The notes under the pieces: model-generated
Database searches by the model: none
What the model saw: the letters and a program-made list of their open reading frames with translations, nothing else
Told to the model about the DNA's origin: nothing
Translations under genes and position numbers: made by a program
Part shown: positions 1 through 11,592 of the stretch, piece by piece
Position numbering within the stretch: the stretch's first letter is position 1
Layout: each line of letters starts with the position of its first letter
Source: Burkholderia arboris
Lineage (GTDB): Bacteria; Pseudomonadota; Gammaproteobacteria; Burkholderiales; Burkholderiaceae
NCBI RefSeq assembly: GCF_902499125.1
Contig: NZ_CABVPX010000011.1
Location: 1-64,000 of the forward strand
Direction of reading: 5' to 3'
Length of the DNA: 64,000 nucleotides

Positions 1-1
1 C

Positions 2-67
2 GGGTACCGCGACGAGGAATATTTCTTCCTCAAGATCCGCGCCGCGTTCCCCGGTAATCCTCGATGA
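2..67 (+). mobile_element. 3' end of a probable IS transposase (ISL3-like)
   Basis: The first codons of the window read GYRDEEYFFLKIRAAF and then stop at 65-67. A Tyr-Arg rich segment followed by an EYFFLKI-type helix is typical of the extreme C-terminus of DDE transposases of the ISL3 type, so this is probably the last 21 residues of a transposase whose body lies left of the window. Sequence after position 70 belongs to another gene, so the element's right end should be near 68-70. The eight-T tract at 71-78 could be a target duplication, but the other element end is not visible. The family assignment rests on a short tail and is tentative. Confidence 0.45.
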
Positions 68-237
68 ACCTTTTTTTTGCGTCGCGAGCCGCCACCTGGG
101 CGCGCGGACGCGGCTGGGCGCTGTGGAAGGCGCTCATCACGCTCGCGAAACTGGATGAAAGCCTGCACGCGAGCGATCCGTCGACCCGCACGATCCGGCA
201 CCTGCTGGACGATCATCGCCGGGAATGCGGACACTGA
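64..237 (+). pseudogene. C-terminal remnant of an APH-family phosphotransferase
   Basis: The frame ending at 235-237 encodes TWARGRGWALWKALITLAKL and a short acidic tail ending LLDDHRRECGH. RGRGWALWKAL is a characteristic C-terminal helix of the aminoglycoside/macrolide phosphotransferase-like kinase family. The kinase lobes, the catalytic HGD segment and the DFG-like motif are absent. The frame can start at ATG 64 inside the preceding transposase end, but that start is probably fortuitous. The arrangement suggests an intact kinase gene was cut by insertion of the upstream IS, leaving about 50 codons. If so, the front of the gene may lie beyond the IS, left of the window. Confidence 0.5.
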
Positions 238-263
238 GCGCCGACTGACCGCCCGCGACGCGA

Positions 264-503
264 TCACGGCGTGCCGATGCGTTGCGGAAACAGGCACGTA
301 TGCGTTTTCACGTACAGGTTCGGATTGCCGCAGCGGTGGCCGGCATAGTCGATCTGCTCGCCGGGCATGAGGTCGGCCGGCACCGTCTTGCGCGCCGCGG
401 CGGGCGCGGCCGCCGGGGTGCCGGAACGTGTCGATGCACAGCCCGCGAACAACGGGACGATCAGGACTGCGATCAAGGCTAAACGGATGGCGGGACGATC
501 CAC
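264..503 (-). CDS. small lipoprotein, function unknown
   Basis: This encodes about 79 residues. A hydrophobic signal segment (LALIAVLIVPLFAGC) ends in a lipobox whose Cys would be acylated, so the product should be a membrane-anchored lipoprotein. The mature part starts with a low-complexity Ala/Pro stretch and ends with a compact domain containing two Cys (HRCGNPNLYVKTHTCLF). I chose GTG 503 because it puts the signal peptide at the N-terminus; the open frame extends to 659, but those extra residues look non-coding. A 35-bp element resembling the one before czcC lies 127 bp upstream, so metal-responsive expression is plausible. No family was recognised. Confidence 0.6.
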   Translation of the reverse strand: MDRPAIRLALIAVLIVPLFAGCASTRSGTPAAAPAAARKTVPADLMPGEQIDYAGHRCGNPNLYVKTHTCLFPQRIGTP

Positions 504-629
504 TTTTCGGTCCGGGATGAAAGTCTGAACGGGGTCGCCCGCTTTCCATGCTGCTGTCGCGAACGGCGCGAATGCCGTCGGCCCTGGCGGCCAATGGCAG
601 ACTTCATGTTCCCCTGCCCGCCCATCGCG

Positions 630-664
630 CCCATGACGCGAACATGACGGTTGCGTCATGTCGG
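630..664. promoter_or_regulatory. 35-bp candidate response-regulator box (copy 1)
   Basis: This segment matches 9485-9519, upstream of czcC, at 27 of 35 positions. The longest identical run is CGTCATGTCGG (654-664). It contains repeated TCATG/CATGA half-sites about 10 bp apart, as expected for an OmpR-family dimer. It lies between the divergent lipoprotein (start 503) and DUF4148 (start 800) genes. I infer that it binds the CzcR-like regulator encoded at 2600-3283. Confidence 0.5.
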
Positions 665-799
665 TCGTGTCTCAACGGCGCGCTGCCGGCTTGCGCAATC
701 TGACGGTTTTTTCATCTCGCGATCACGATGACGCACGGCGGCTTTCGCATACTGGGTCCATGGTTCGCCACCCGGCGGCCTGATCAAGGAGAGCATTCG

Positions 800-1087
800 A
801 TGAAAACGGCAAAACTCGCAGCACTGTTCGTCACCGCCACGCTGTCGCTCGGCATGGCCACGCAGGCCGCGTTCGCGGAAACGCAAACGCAGGGCAAGAG
901 CCGCACGCAGGTCGTCAACGAGCTGAAGCAGGCGCAGCACGACGGCGTCGTGCCGACAAGCAAGACGCAATACCCGCCGACCGGCGAGATCGTCGCGCGC
1001 AACAAGGAGCTTCACGGGATTTCGGTGCATGGCGGCGAGAAGAAGCCGCAAACCGACAACCACGACAACCTGACCGCGCGGCAATGA
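800..1087 (+). CDS. DUF4148 domain-containing exported protein
   Basis: This 95-residue protein has a signal peptide (MKTAKLAALFVTATLSLGMA, cleavage near AFA-ET) and a short hydrophilic mature domain. SRTQVVNELKQAQHDGVVP and the QYPPT segment are hallmarks of DUF4148, a family of small periplasmic proteins abundant in Burkholderia and Ralstonia and of unknown function. ATG 800 is preceded by AAGGAGAG at about 787-794, which decides the start over the upstream ATG 728. It is divergent from the small lipoprotein, and the metal-box candidate is 136 bp upstream. It converges on the sensor kinase gene. The family call is firm; the role is unknown. Confidence 0.85.
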   Translation: MKTAKLAALFVTATLSLGMATQAAFAETQTQGKSRTQVVNELKQAQHDGVVPTSKTQYPPTGEIVARNKELHGISVHGGEKKPQTDNHDNLTARQ

Positions 1088-1166
1088 TGCCCGGCCACCC
1101 GATCGCGGACAGCGCGCCGCGCGTGGCCGCATCGCGGCGAACGCGCGGGCGTCACCGCCCGCGCTG

Positions 1167-2603
1167 TCAGGTGCGGATGGCCGCCGGCCGGTCCGGCTCG
1201 GCCGGCCGGCGCGGAAAGCGCAGCCAGAACGTCGTGCGGCGGCCGGGATCGCTGTCGACGCCGCATTCGCCGCCGTGATTGTCCATGATCGACCGGACGA
1301 TCGCGAGGCCGAGCCCCGTGCCCGACGCCGAATTGTGCCGCGACGGATCGACGCGGTAGAAGCGCTCGAAAATCCGCCCGACATGCTCCGCGGCGATGCC
1401 GGGCCCCGTATCCGACACGGCGATCGTCGTCGCGCCGCCCTGCTCGACGCAGTCGATCGTCACGACACTGCCGCGCGGCGCATAGGTCAGCGCATTGGAC
1501 AGCAGGTTGCTCAGCGCGCGCTGGTACAGCGTCAGATCCGCATCGACCCACGCGTGGCCGTCCACCTTCACCGTCACGCCCTCGTCCTCCGCCAGCGGCT
1601 CGTAGTAGCCGGCCACCCGCTCCGCCTCCTGCGCCGCATTCAGGCGCCGCACGCCGATTGACGTGCCGGCCTGCTCCGAGCGCGCGAGAAACAGCATGTC
1701 CTCGATCATCCGCGACAACCGCTGGTATTCGTCGATGCTCGACTCGATCACGTTCCGGTATTCCTCCGCGCTGCGCGGCTGCGACAGCACGACCTGCGCG
1801 GCCGCCTGCAGGTTCGTGAGCGGCGTGCGCATGTCGTGCGCGAGATTCGACGAGAACTGGCTCAGCCGCGTGAACGATTCGTTCAGCCGCGCGAGCATCC
1901 CGTTGAACGCATGCTCGAGTTCCTTCAGCTCGCCGGACGTATCGAGTTCCGGCAGCGGATGCGCCAGCCGGCTCGTCGACATCTGCTCGGCACGCGCCGC
2001 AAACCGCCGCAGCGGGCTCAGCCCGAGCGCCGCGATGCCGTACGCGATCGCAGCCGCGAGCACCACGCCGAACACCTCGATCACGACGATCGTATAGGCA
2101 TGCGTGCGCAGCAGCAGCACGTCGGCGCTGCGGTCGTACTGCACCGCGACGCGCACCACGGGCCCGCCCGCCCCCACCCCGGCGCCGGCCAGCGGCACAT
2201 TCGTCACCAGATACTGGTGCCGCGCGCCAGGCGGCGCGACGCCGACCGGCACACGCCCGGCATCCAGCGACATCAACGGCGCATACGGGCGGAAGCCGGG
2301 CGTACCGACGAGGCGCATGCCCGTGGCATCGAAGATCGCGAGATCCATGTTCGGATGACCATGCAGCTGGTCGATCCAGATGTCGGTGTTGCGCGCGACG
2401 TCGGCCGTGCTACGCGCTTCGGCCAGGTGCGCGCCCAGTGCGGCGGAAATGCCGGCCATCTGCTCGGCCGCCGTCGTCTCGACACGGTTGCTCAGCGCTT
2501 CGTACAGCGCAACACCGCTCGACGCGAGGATCACCGACGTCGACAGGATGATCAGCGCGGTCAGGCGTCCACGCAGCGTGCGCGGCAGCAGGCGCGCGAT
2601 CAT
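1167..2603 (-). CDS. czcS: heavy-metal sensor histidine kinase (CzcS/CusS/IrlS type)
   Basis: This is a 478-residue inner-membrane sensor kinase. TM1 is near residues 14-33 and TM2 near 171-194; they flank a periplasmic sensor domain of about 135 residues. A HAMP linker follows, then the phospho-acceptor motif LAHDMRTPL (His256), an N-box ([11 protein letters not shown]), G1 (DTGPGI) and G2 (GTGLGLAIV). Length and layout match the heavy-metal sensor kinase family (CusS, CzcS, IrlS). ATG 2603 overlaps the response regulator stop by 4 bp (ATGA), so the two are translationally coupled. It is the last gene of the czcCBA-RS operon and should phosphorylate the regulator when periplasmic Zn, Cd or Co is high. 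Confidence 0.92.
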   Translation of the reverse strand: MIARLLPRTLRGRLTALIILSTSVILASSGVALYEALSNRVETTAAEQMAGISAALGAHLAEARSTADVARNTDIWIDQLHGHPNMDLAIFDATGMRLVGTPGFRPYAPLMSLDAGRVPVGVAPPGARHQYLVTNVPLAGAGVGAGGPVVRVAVQYDRSADVLLLRTHAYTIVVIEVFGVVLAAAIAYGIAALGLSPLRRFAARAEQMSTSRLAHPLPELDTSGELKELEHAFNGMLARLNESFTRLSQFSSNLAHDMRTPLTNLQAAAQVVLSQPRSAEEYRNVIESSIDEYQRLSRMIEDMLFLARSEQAGTSIGVRRLNAAQEAERVAGYYEPLAEDEGVTVKVDGHAWVDADLTLYQRALSNLLSNALTYAPRGSVVTIDCVEQGGATTIAVSDTGPGIAAEHVGRIFERFYRVDPSRHNSASGTGLGLAIVRSIMDNHGGECGVDSDPGRRTTFWLRFPRRPAEPDRPAAIRT

Positions 2604-3282
2604 GCGGCCGCGCCGCCGCGCGCTTCGAGCACGTAGCCCATGCCGCGCACCGTGTGGATCAGTTTCGGTTCGTACGCATCGTCGATCTTCGAGCGCAGCC
2701 GCCGGATCGCCGAATCGACGACGTTCGTGTCGCTGTTGAAGTTCATGTCCCACACCTGCGACGCGATCGTCGCGCGCGGCAGGATCTCGCCTTCGCGGCG
2801 CATCAGCAGCCACAGCAGCGCGAATTCCTTCGCGGTCAGCAGGATCGTGTCGCCCTGCCGCGTGGCCTTGCGGCGCGTCAGGTCGAGTTCGAGATCGGCC
2901 ACGCGCAGCGTGTTCGAGTCGCGCGGCTGGCCGCGCCGCAGGATCGACTTGATGCGCGCGGTCAGCTCGACGAAGTCGAACGGCTTCGCGAGATAGTCGT
3001 CGGCGCCGAGCTCGAGCCCCTTCACGCGATCGCCGACGTCATCGCGCGCGGTGAGGAACAGCACGGGCGTCGACTTGCTGCGCCGCAGGTTCTGCAGCAG
3101 CGTCCAGCCATCCTGGCCGGGCAGCATCACGTCGAGCACGAGCAGGTCGTATTCCTCGGTCTCCGCCTGGTGCTGGCCCGTGATGCCGTCCTCGACCCAG
3201 TCGACGACATAGCCGGCCTCGGTGAGGCCCTTGCGCAGGTACGCGCCCGTCTTCGGTTCATCTTCGACAATCAGAATTCGCA

Positions 3283-3283
<1 letters not shown>
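2600..3283 (-). CDS. czcR: heavy-metal response regulator, OmpR family
   Basis: A 227-residue transcription factor: receiver domain (residues 1-115) with the acidic pocket EDE, phospho-acceptor Asp51 ([10 protein letters not shown]) and the Lys of LAKPFDF, then an OmpR/PhoB winged helix (about 125-222) ending in the usual VRGMGYVLE. It is closest in style to CopR, CusR and IrlR. The start could be ATG 3283 or the adjacent GTG 3286; both overlap the czcA stop. The partner kinase follows with a 4-bp overlap. It probably activates czcCBA through the box at 9485-9519 and may also act on the related box at 630-664. Confidence 0.92.
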
Positions 3284-6552
<3,269 letters not shown>

Positions 6553-6620
6553 TCACACGGCGAGCCGGAAAGCGGGCCGCATACCGGGCCGCGAGCCGGG
6601 CAACGGCGCACACGTCACGC

Positions 6621-8090
6621 TCATTCATGTTCCGCGCTCCCCTTGCCGAGTTCCGCCTTCAGCACGAAGCTGTTCGACGCCGCATATTCCTGGCCAGGCT
6701 TGAGCCCCTTCAGCACTTCGGTCGCGCGCTCGTCGCGCCGCCCCGTTTCGACCGCCTGTGCGACGAACCCCTTCGGCGAACGCACGAACACGGAAGGCGC
6801 GCCGTCGACGTCCTGCAGCGCGTCGCTTGCCACCGCCAGCGGCACGCCCTGCTTGCCCGCGTCGACGGACACGTTCACGAACATCCCCGGGCGCCACACG
6901 CCGTCCGGGTTCGGCAGCACGACGCGCGCCGGTGCGGTGCGCGTCTGTTCGCCGAGCAACGAGCCGACGTACGCGATCGGGCCGCTCGAACGCGATTCGA
7001 ACGCGGTCGCACTGACGGTCGCGTCGCGGCCGACGCGCACGTCGTTCAATCGCTGCGCGGGTACGGCCATCTCGGCCCACACGGTCGACAGGTCGGAAAT
7101 CACGAACATGCTCGCGTCGGCGGCGATCGCCTCGCCGGGCGTCGCATGTTTCTCGACGACCGTGCCCGCGAACGGCGCGCGCAGCTCGTAGCGGTTCAGC
7201 GCGCCCGCGCCGACCGGCGCGTTCAGCGCGGCGAGCTTCTGCCGCGCGTTCTGCACGGCGATCTCGGCCTCGCGCAGCTGCACCTGTGCCTGCTGGTAGT
7301 CCTGCTCGGCCGAGATGCGCTCCTTCCACAGCGTGCGTTCGCGCTCGTAGGTCGCCCGCGCGCCCGACAGCCGGCGCTCGGCCGTCAGCAGTTCGCTGCG
7401 GCGGTCGGCCAGATCGGTGCTCGCGATCACGGCCAGCACCTGCCCCTTCGCGATGTTCTGCCCGAGCGATACCGACACCTGCTCGACGATGCCGGCCACG
7501 CGCGGCACCACGTGCGCAGTGCGGTCCTCGTTGAACTTGATCTCGCCCGGCAGCTGGAACGGCGTCGCGATCTGCGCAGGGCCGGCCTTCGCGAGCGCGA
7601 TCTTCGACGTCGCCAGTTGGGCGTCGGTCAGCGCGATCGCGCCGTCGGCGCGCGCGAACGGGAACGACGCGGCGTCGTTGCCGGCCTTCACGTCGATCGT
7701 CGCGTCGAACACGTGCGGCTTCGCGATCGACTGCGCGGACACGAACTTCTGGCCTGCCGCGTCGAAACGCAACGGTTCGTGGGTGCGGTCGTACCGCACC
7801 AGCGTGCCGGACACGGTCACGGCCTTGGTCGCAGGCTTGCCGTCGACGAACGGATAGACGACGAGCCGTGCGTCGCCGGGCTTTTCCGTCATCACGATCT
7901 CGACGGACAGCTTGCCGCGCTTGAGCACGACGCCCCCGCGCGCCCCGGCGCCATCGGCGGGTTGCGCGGCTTCGGCACCCGCTGGCGCCGACGTGCCGCC
8001 GCCGCCCCGCGTGACGGCGAGCGCGCCGATCACGATCCCTGCGCCGCCGAGCACGGCCGCCGCAATAACGAAGATTCTGCTGCGTGACAT
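6621..8090 (-). CDS. czcB: Czc-type periplasmic adaptor (membrane fusion protein)
   Basis: A 489-residue adaptor protein with an N-terminal membrane anchor (about residues 6-25) and a Gly/Ala-rich linker. A CzcB-specific N-terminal extension follows, then the barrel-sandwich domain (PRVAGIVEQVSVSLGQNIAKG), a coiled-coil hairpin rich in Glu/Gln/Arg (about 225-300) and beta-barrel domains. CzcB proteins link the inner-membrane pump to the outer-membrane channel and bind metal ions. I see no His-rich N-terminal metal-binding cluster of the kind some CzcB proteins carry. It lies 26 bp after czcC. The 125-bp gap to czcA holds no ORF that looks real. Confidence 0.92.
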   Translation of the reverse strand: MSRSRIFVIAAAVLGGAGIVIGALAVTRGGGGTSAPAGAEAAQPADGAGARGGVVLKRGKLSVEIVMTEKPGDARLVVYPFVDGKPATKAVTVSGTLVRYDRTHEPLRFDAAGQKFVSAQSIAKPHVFDATIDVKAGNDAASFPFARADGAIALTDAQLATSKIALAKAGPAQIATPFQLPGEIKFNEDRTAHVVPRVAGIVEQVSVSLGQNIAKGQVLAVIASTDLADRRSELLTAERRLSGARATYERERTLWKERISAEQDYQQAQVQLREAEIAVQNARQKLAALNAPVGAGALNRYELRAPFAGTVVEKHATPGEAIAADASMFVISDLSTVWAEMAVPAQRLNDVRVGRDATVSATAFESRSSGPIAYVGSLLGEQTRTAPARVVLPNPDGVWRPGMFVNVSVDAGKQGVPLAVASDALQDVDGAPSVFVRSPKGFVAQAVETGRRDERATEVLKGLKPGQEYAASNSFVLKAELGKGSAEHE

Positions 8091-8116
8091 GATGATCCTT
8101 CAGGTAAGAGGGGCGC

Positions 8117-9430
8117 TTATTGCGCGACGGCCGCGAGCGGCGTGCCGACCAGCCGGCCGATATCGGCGCGGGCCGAATGGACGTCCGCGAGCGCGCGCAC
8201 GTATTGCGACTGCCCCTGGAACAGCGTGCGCTGCGCGTCGAGCACGTCGAGGAAGCTGAACTTCCCGAGTTCGTAGCCGCGCGACATGGCATCGAGCGCG
8301 AGGCGCGCGGCCGGCAGGATGTCCGACTTCAGCCGCTGCGCTTCCTGCTCGGCGGCCTCGAAGTTCGCGTAGGCCTGCGTGAGCGCCAGCCGCAGGCGCG
8401 TGCGTTCGCGATCGAGATCGGCGTTCGCGCGCTCGGCCTTGTGCGTCGCCTCGAGCAGCGCGCCCCGGTTCGTGTTGAACAGCGGAATCGGGATCGATAC
8501 GCCGACCACGGCCTGGTTGTCGGGGACGCCGCCGGTCGTCACGCGCTTCACGCCCGCGCTGACCGTCACGTCCGGAATGCGCCGCGCACGCTCGAGCGAC
8601 ACGGCTGCGTTCGAGCGCAGCATCTCGGCGCGAGCGACCCGCGCGAGCGGCGAATCGTCGAGCTGCGCGGTCAGCGCGGACAGCGGCTCGACCGGCGGCA
8701 CGGCTTCCAGGTCGCCCTGCACCGCGAGCCGGTCGCCGCGCGCTTCGCCCATCACCGCGTTCAGCTTCTCGCGCGCAACCTCGACCCGGCCGCGCGCGGT
8801 TACGACTTCGATCTGCACACCGGCCGCCGCCACCTGCGCCTTGGTCGCCTCGACCGGCGACACCTTGCCGGCCTGCGCGCGGCGCCCCGCAAGATCCGCG
8901 GAGCGCGCGGCGATCGCGGCCGATTCCTCGGTCACCTGAAGCTGCCGCTGCGCGGCGAGCAAGCCGTAGAACGCGGCGATCACGTCGGCGCGCACGGCGG
9001 CGCCCTGCTCGTCGAGCGACGCGCTGGCCGACTCGCGGCCGTACGACGCGACGTCGAGCCGCGCGCGGCGCTTGCCGCCCAGCTCGATGGTCTGGTTGAT
9101 CAGCGCGGTCGACGTGCGTTCGGCGCGGCTGAAGCCTTCCTGCAGGAACGACACCTCGGGATTGGGGCGGGCACCGGCCTGCATCAGCGCGCCGGCCGAC
9201 GCGTCAACGTCCGCGCGTGCGCCACGCAGCGCCGGATTGTTCCGGGCCGCAACCGCGAGCGCATCGGGAAGCGTCAATGACGGGGGGGAAAGCGCACCGG
9301 ATGGCGGTGCGCCGGTCGGCGTTGCGCTGCCTGCTGCAGCCGGGGCCGGCCCCGGCGACAGCGACGGCTGCGCATAAGCCGTCGCGGCCATCGCGAAGGC
9401 GACGGCCACGGCGAGAGAGAGCTTGAGCAT
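8117..9430 (-). CDS. czcC: Czc-type outer-membrane efflux channel (TolC family)
   Basis: This 437-residue protein has a signal peptide (LSLAVAVAFAMAATAYA) and a Pro/Ala-rich linker, then two outer-membrane efflux protein repeats (about residues 55-240 and 260-430). These repeats give the beta-barrel plus alpha-helical tunnel of the TolC family. It is the first gene of the operon czcC-czcB-czcA-czcR-czcS, an order typical of CzcCBA systems. ATG 9430 sits 55 bp from the proposed regulator box at 9485-9519. It should form the trimeric outer-membrane exit duct for the metal pump. Confidence 0.92.
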   Translation of the reverse strand: MLKLSLAVAVAFAMAATAYAQPSLSPGPAPAAAGSATPTGAPPSGALSPPSLTLPDALAVAARNNPALRGARADVDASAGALMQAGARPNPEVSFLQEGFSRAERTSTALINQTIELGGKRRARLDVASYGRESASASLDEQGAAVRADVIAAFYGLLAAQRQLQVTEESAAIAARSADLAGRRAQAGKVSPVEATKAQVAAAGVQIEVVTARGRVEVAREKLNAVMGEARGDRLAVQGDLEAVPPVEPLSALTAQLDDSPLARVARAEMLRSNAAVSLERARRIPDVTVSAGVKRVTTGGVPDNQAVVGVSIPIPLFNTNRGALLEATHKAERANADLDRERTRLRLALTQAYANFEAAEQEAQRLKSDILPAARLALDAMSRGYELGKFSFLDVLDAQRTLFQGQSQYVRALADVHSARADIGRLVGTPLAAVAQ

Positions 9431-9484
9431 GTTCGGTTCTGCGGTAACGGTTTGCGACCGATGCTACGGTCGGGCCGCAGTGCG

Positions 9485-9519
9485 AACATGAGGCGAAGAT
9501 GATATTTCCGTCATGTCGG
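9485..9519. promoter_or_regulatory. 35-bp candidate response-regulator box (copy 2) before czcC
   Basis: It shares 27 of 35 positions with 630-664, including CGTCATGTCGG (9509-9519) and the CATGA..CGAA.ATGA part. It sits 55 bp upstream of the czcC start, a suitable distance for an activator site. No other promoter element in 9431-9673 is clear, and I see no gene in that stretch. Confidence 0.55.
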
Positions 9520-9673
9520 GCGCAATCGCACGCAGACGTGCAATGCCCTGAGGGGACGGCGCCCCGCATTGACGATCGGGAGGATTCGGTGCGCGTGCGG
9601 CGCGACGGCCGCACGAAAGACAGCAGAGAGCCGGGGATTCGACACGCGCAGGCCGCACGCCCCCTCGCGCGAA

Positions 9674-10864
9674 TCAGGTGATGCGTTGCTTCGCGCGCCT
9701 GCGTTGCACGAGCCAGTCGAGCAGTTGCCGCCCGTCGTGTTCGCCGAACCAGCGCGCGTGCCCGATCAGGTAGCCGTCGTACGCGATGTCGACGATCGCC
9801 GGCGCATCGATGATGCAGCCGAAATACGCGACTTCCGACAGCGCGAACTCCGTATGCACGATCGGCAGCAACGCGACCAGCGCCGCGTACGCGTCGTCGC
9901 TCAGCGGTTCCAGCGATTCGTAGCCGTCGAGCAGCGCGTCGATCTGTTCGTATTCGATGCGCCGCGCATCGGCCGGCGCCATCCAGTCGACCGTATTGCG
10001 CTCGATCGCAAGCGCGAGGTCCATCACCGCGCACGTGCGATCCGACAAGCCGAAATCGAGCACGGTGCGCACCTGCGCGCCGGGTTCCGCCCCCGTCCAC
10101 AGCAGGTTCGACGCATGCCAGTCGCCATGCGTCCACAGCGGCGGCAACGCCGGCAGCAGCGGCACGAGGCGCGCGTGATACGGGCCGATCGCGTCGGCCA
10201 CGTCGCCGCACCAGTCGCGCGAACCGAGCGCGCGCACGAGCAGCGGCTGCGCATCGACCCAGCGTTCGAGCGCGCCCGCCAGATCGGCGGACGACAGCAC
10301 GCGAAAACTCGACAGCAGCGTGCGGACGGGCCGCGCGGGTGCGTCGTAACCGGCCGACGCGCGATGCAGTTCGGCCAGCGCGCGGCCGGCCGCGTACGCG
10401 TGCGAAGGATGCGTGAACGGCTGCCACGACATCACGCCACGATACGGGTCGACGCCGGGCGCGAGCACGTGCACCTCGTAGGTCCAGTCGCCGGACGCAA
10501 ACGCGGTCGCGCCGTTGCGATCGGCCAGCACGTCCACCACGGGGATGCCGCGTTCGCGCAGATGCGCGATGAAACGATGCTCTTCCTCGAGCCCCGCGAC
10601 ATCGCGCAGGCTCACGTGATGACGCTTGACGAACAGCCCGCGCCCGTCCGCCATCCGCACGAGCACGGCCGCCGCGAACTGCCGCGGGCTGTGCCACGTG
10701 AGCCGCGCCGGCTCGCCCGCGCCGTCGATCCGCGCGAGTACGGCCGCCACCTCGTCGTACGTCATCAGCGGCCAGTCGCGTTCGGCCTGCTCGCCGTCGA
10801 CGCCGAATTGCGGCGGCGCGACGTCACGCGACAGGGGGCCGTCCGGCTCGAGTGGGAATGACAT
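9674..10864 (-). CDS. APH-fold phosphotransferase (small-molecule kinase)
   Basis: A 396-residue kinase of the aminoglycoside/choline kinase-like fold. The nucleotide lobe is near residues 65-130 (the Lys in VKRHH would be the ATP lysine). The catalytic loop reads WTHGDWHASNLLW, with Asp in HGD as catalytic base, and the metal-binding Asp is in VLDFGLSD. It lies 36 bp after the PnuC-like gene and is the third gene of a TonB receptor, PnuC transporter, kinase operon. PnuC transporters work by facilitated diffusion and need an intracellular kinase to trap the substrate, so I infer that this enzyme phosphorylates the imported vitamin or nucleoside (nicotinamide riboside or thiamine). Antibiotic resistance is unlikely in this context. 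Confidence 0.8.
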   Translation of the reverse strand: MSFPLEPDGPLSRDVAPPQFGVDGEQAERDWPLMTYDEVAAVLARIDGAGEPARLTWHSPRQFAAAVLVRMADGRGLFVKRHHVSLRDVAGLEEEHRFIAHLRERGIPVVDVLADRNGATAFASGDWTYEVHVLAPGVDPYRGVMSWQPFTHPSHAYAAGRALAELHRASAGYDAPARPVRTLLSSFRVLSSADLAGALERWVDAQPLLVRALGSRDWCGDVADAIGPYHARLVPLLPALPPLWTHGDWHASNLLWTGAEPGAQVRTVLDFGLSDRTCAVMDLALAIERNTVDWMAPADARRIEYEQIDALLDGYESLEPLSDDAYAALVALLPIVHTEFALSEVAYFGCIIDAPAIVDIAYDGYLIGHARWFGEHDGRQLLDWLVQRRRAKQRIT

Positions 10865-10900
10865 GACCGATGTTGCTCCGTCGTTGAATCCGTGCGTGAA

Positions 10901-11533
10901 TCAGCGTGCGCCGCCGCCCGACGCCAGTGCGCCGCCGGCTGCCGCGCGCAACGCAGCGGCCGTGCGGCTCCAGTCGCGCCAGCCGACGACGGCCAGCCCG
11001 ATGAACAGCGCATAGAGTCCGGCCGTCAGATACAGTTCCTTGAACACGAACATCCCGACGTACACGACGTTCACGACGATCCACAGCCCCCACGACGCGA
11101 TGTAGCGCCGCGCGGTCCAGTATTGCGCGACGAGGCTGAACGCGGTCAGCGACGCATCGACGAACGGCAGCGCCGCATCGGTCCAGCGCGCCATCATGCC
11201 GCCGAGCAGCGCGCTGCCGATGATCGCCGCGATCAGGTCGGGCAGCATCTTGAGCGGCCGCACGCCGGTGACGGGCGCGACGTCGCCGGCCGGCGCCGCG
11301 CCGCCGTCGGCCTCGCTCGCGCGCTGCGCGAGCCAGCGCTGCCAGCCGTACACCTGCAGCACCGCGAATGCGCCCTGCAGCAGCATGTCCGAATACAGCT
11401 TCGCATCGAAGAAGATCCAGCCGTACAGCGCGACCGACGCGAGCCCGACCGGCCAGCACAGCATGCGGCGCTTCGCGGTCAGCCAGATCGCGAGCGCGCT
11501 GACGATCACGCCGGCGATTTCGAGTGGGGACAT
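10901..11533 (-). CDS. pnuC: PnuC-like vitamin/nucleoside transporter
   Basis: A 210-residue integral membrane protein with about seven helices. It shows the family segments WPVGLASVALYGWIFFDAKL near the start and SWGLWIVVNVVYVGMFVFKE near the end, the region that lines the substrate cavity. PnuC proteins import nicotinamide riboside; relatives PnuT and PnuX take thiamine or riboflavin. A loop insertion near residues 75-90 is low-complexity. It lies 59 bp after the TonB receptor gene and 36 bp before the kinase gene. The exact vitamin cannot be read from the sequence, and I found no TPP or FMN riboswitch upstream of the operon. Confidence 0.85.
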   Translation of the reverse strand: MSPLEIAGVIVSALAIWLTAKRRMLCWPVGLASVALYGWIFFDAKLYSDMLLQGAFAVLQVYGWQRWLAQRASEADGGAAPAGDVAPVTGVRPLKMLPDLIAAIIGSALLGGMMARWTDAALPFVDASLTAFSLVAQYWTARRYIASWGLWIVVNVVYVGMFVFKELYLTAGLYALFIGLAVVGWRDWSRTAAALRAAAGGALASGGGAR

Positions 11534-11592
11534 CGTCTGTGCTCTCCTGGTTAGCTGCCGGGGCGGCGCATCACGCGGCCGGTTCCGGACGG

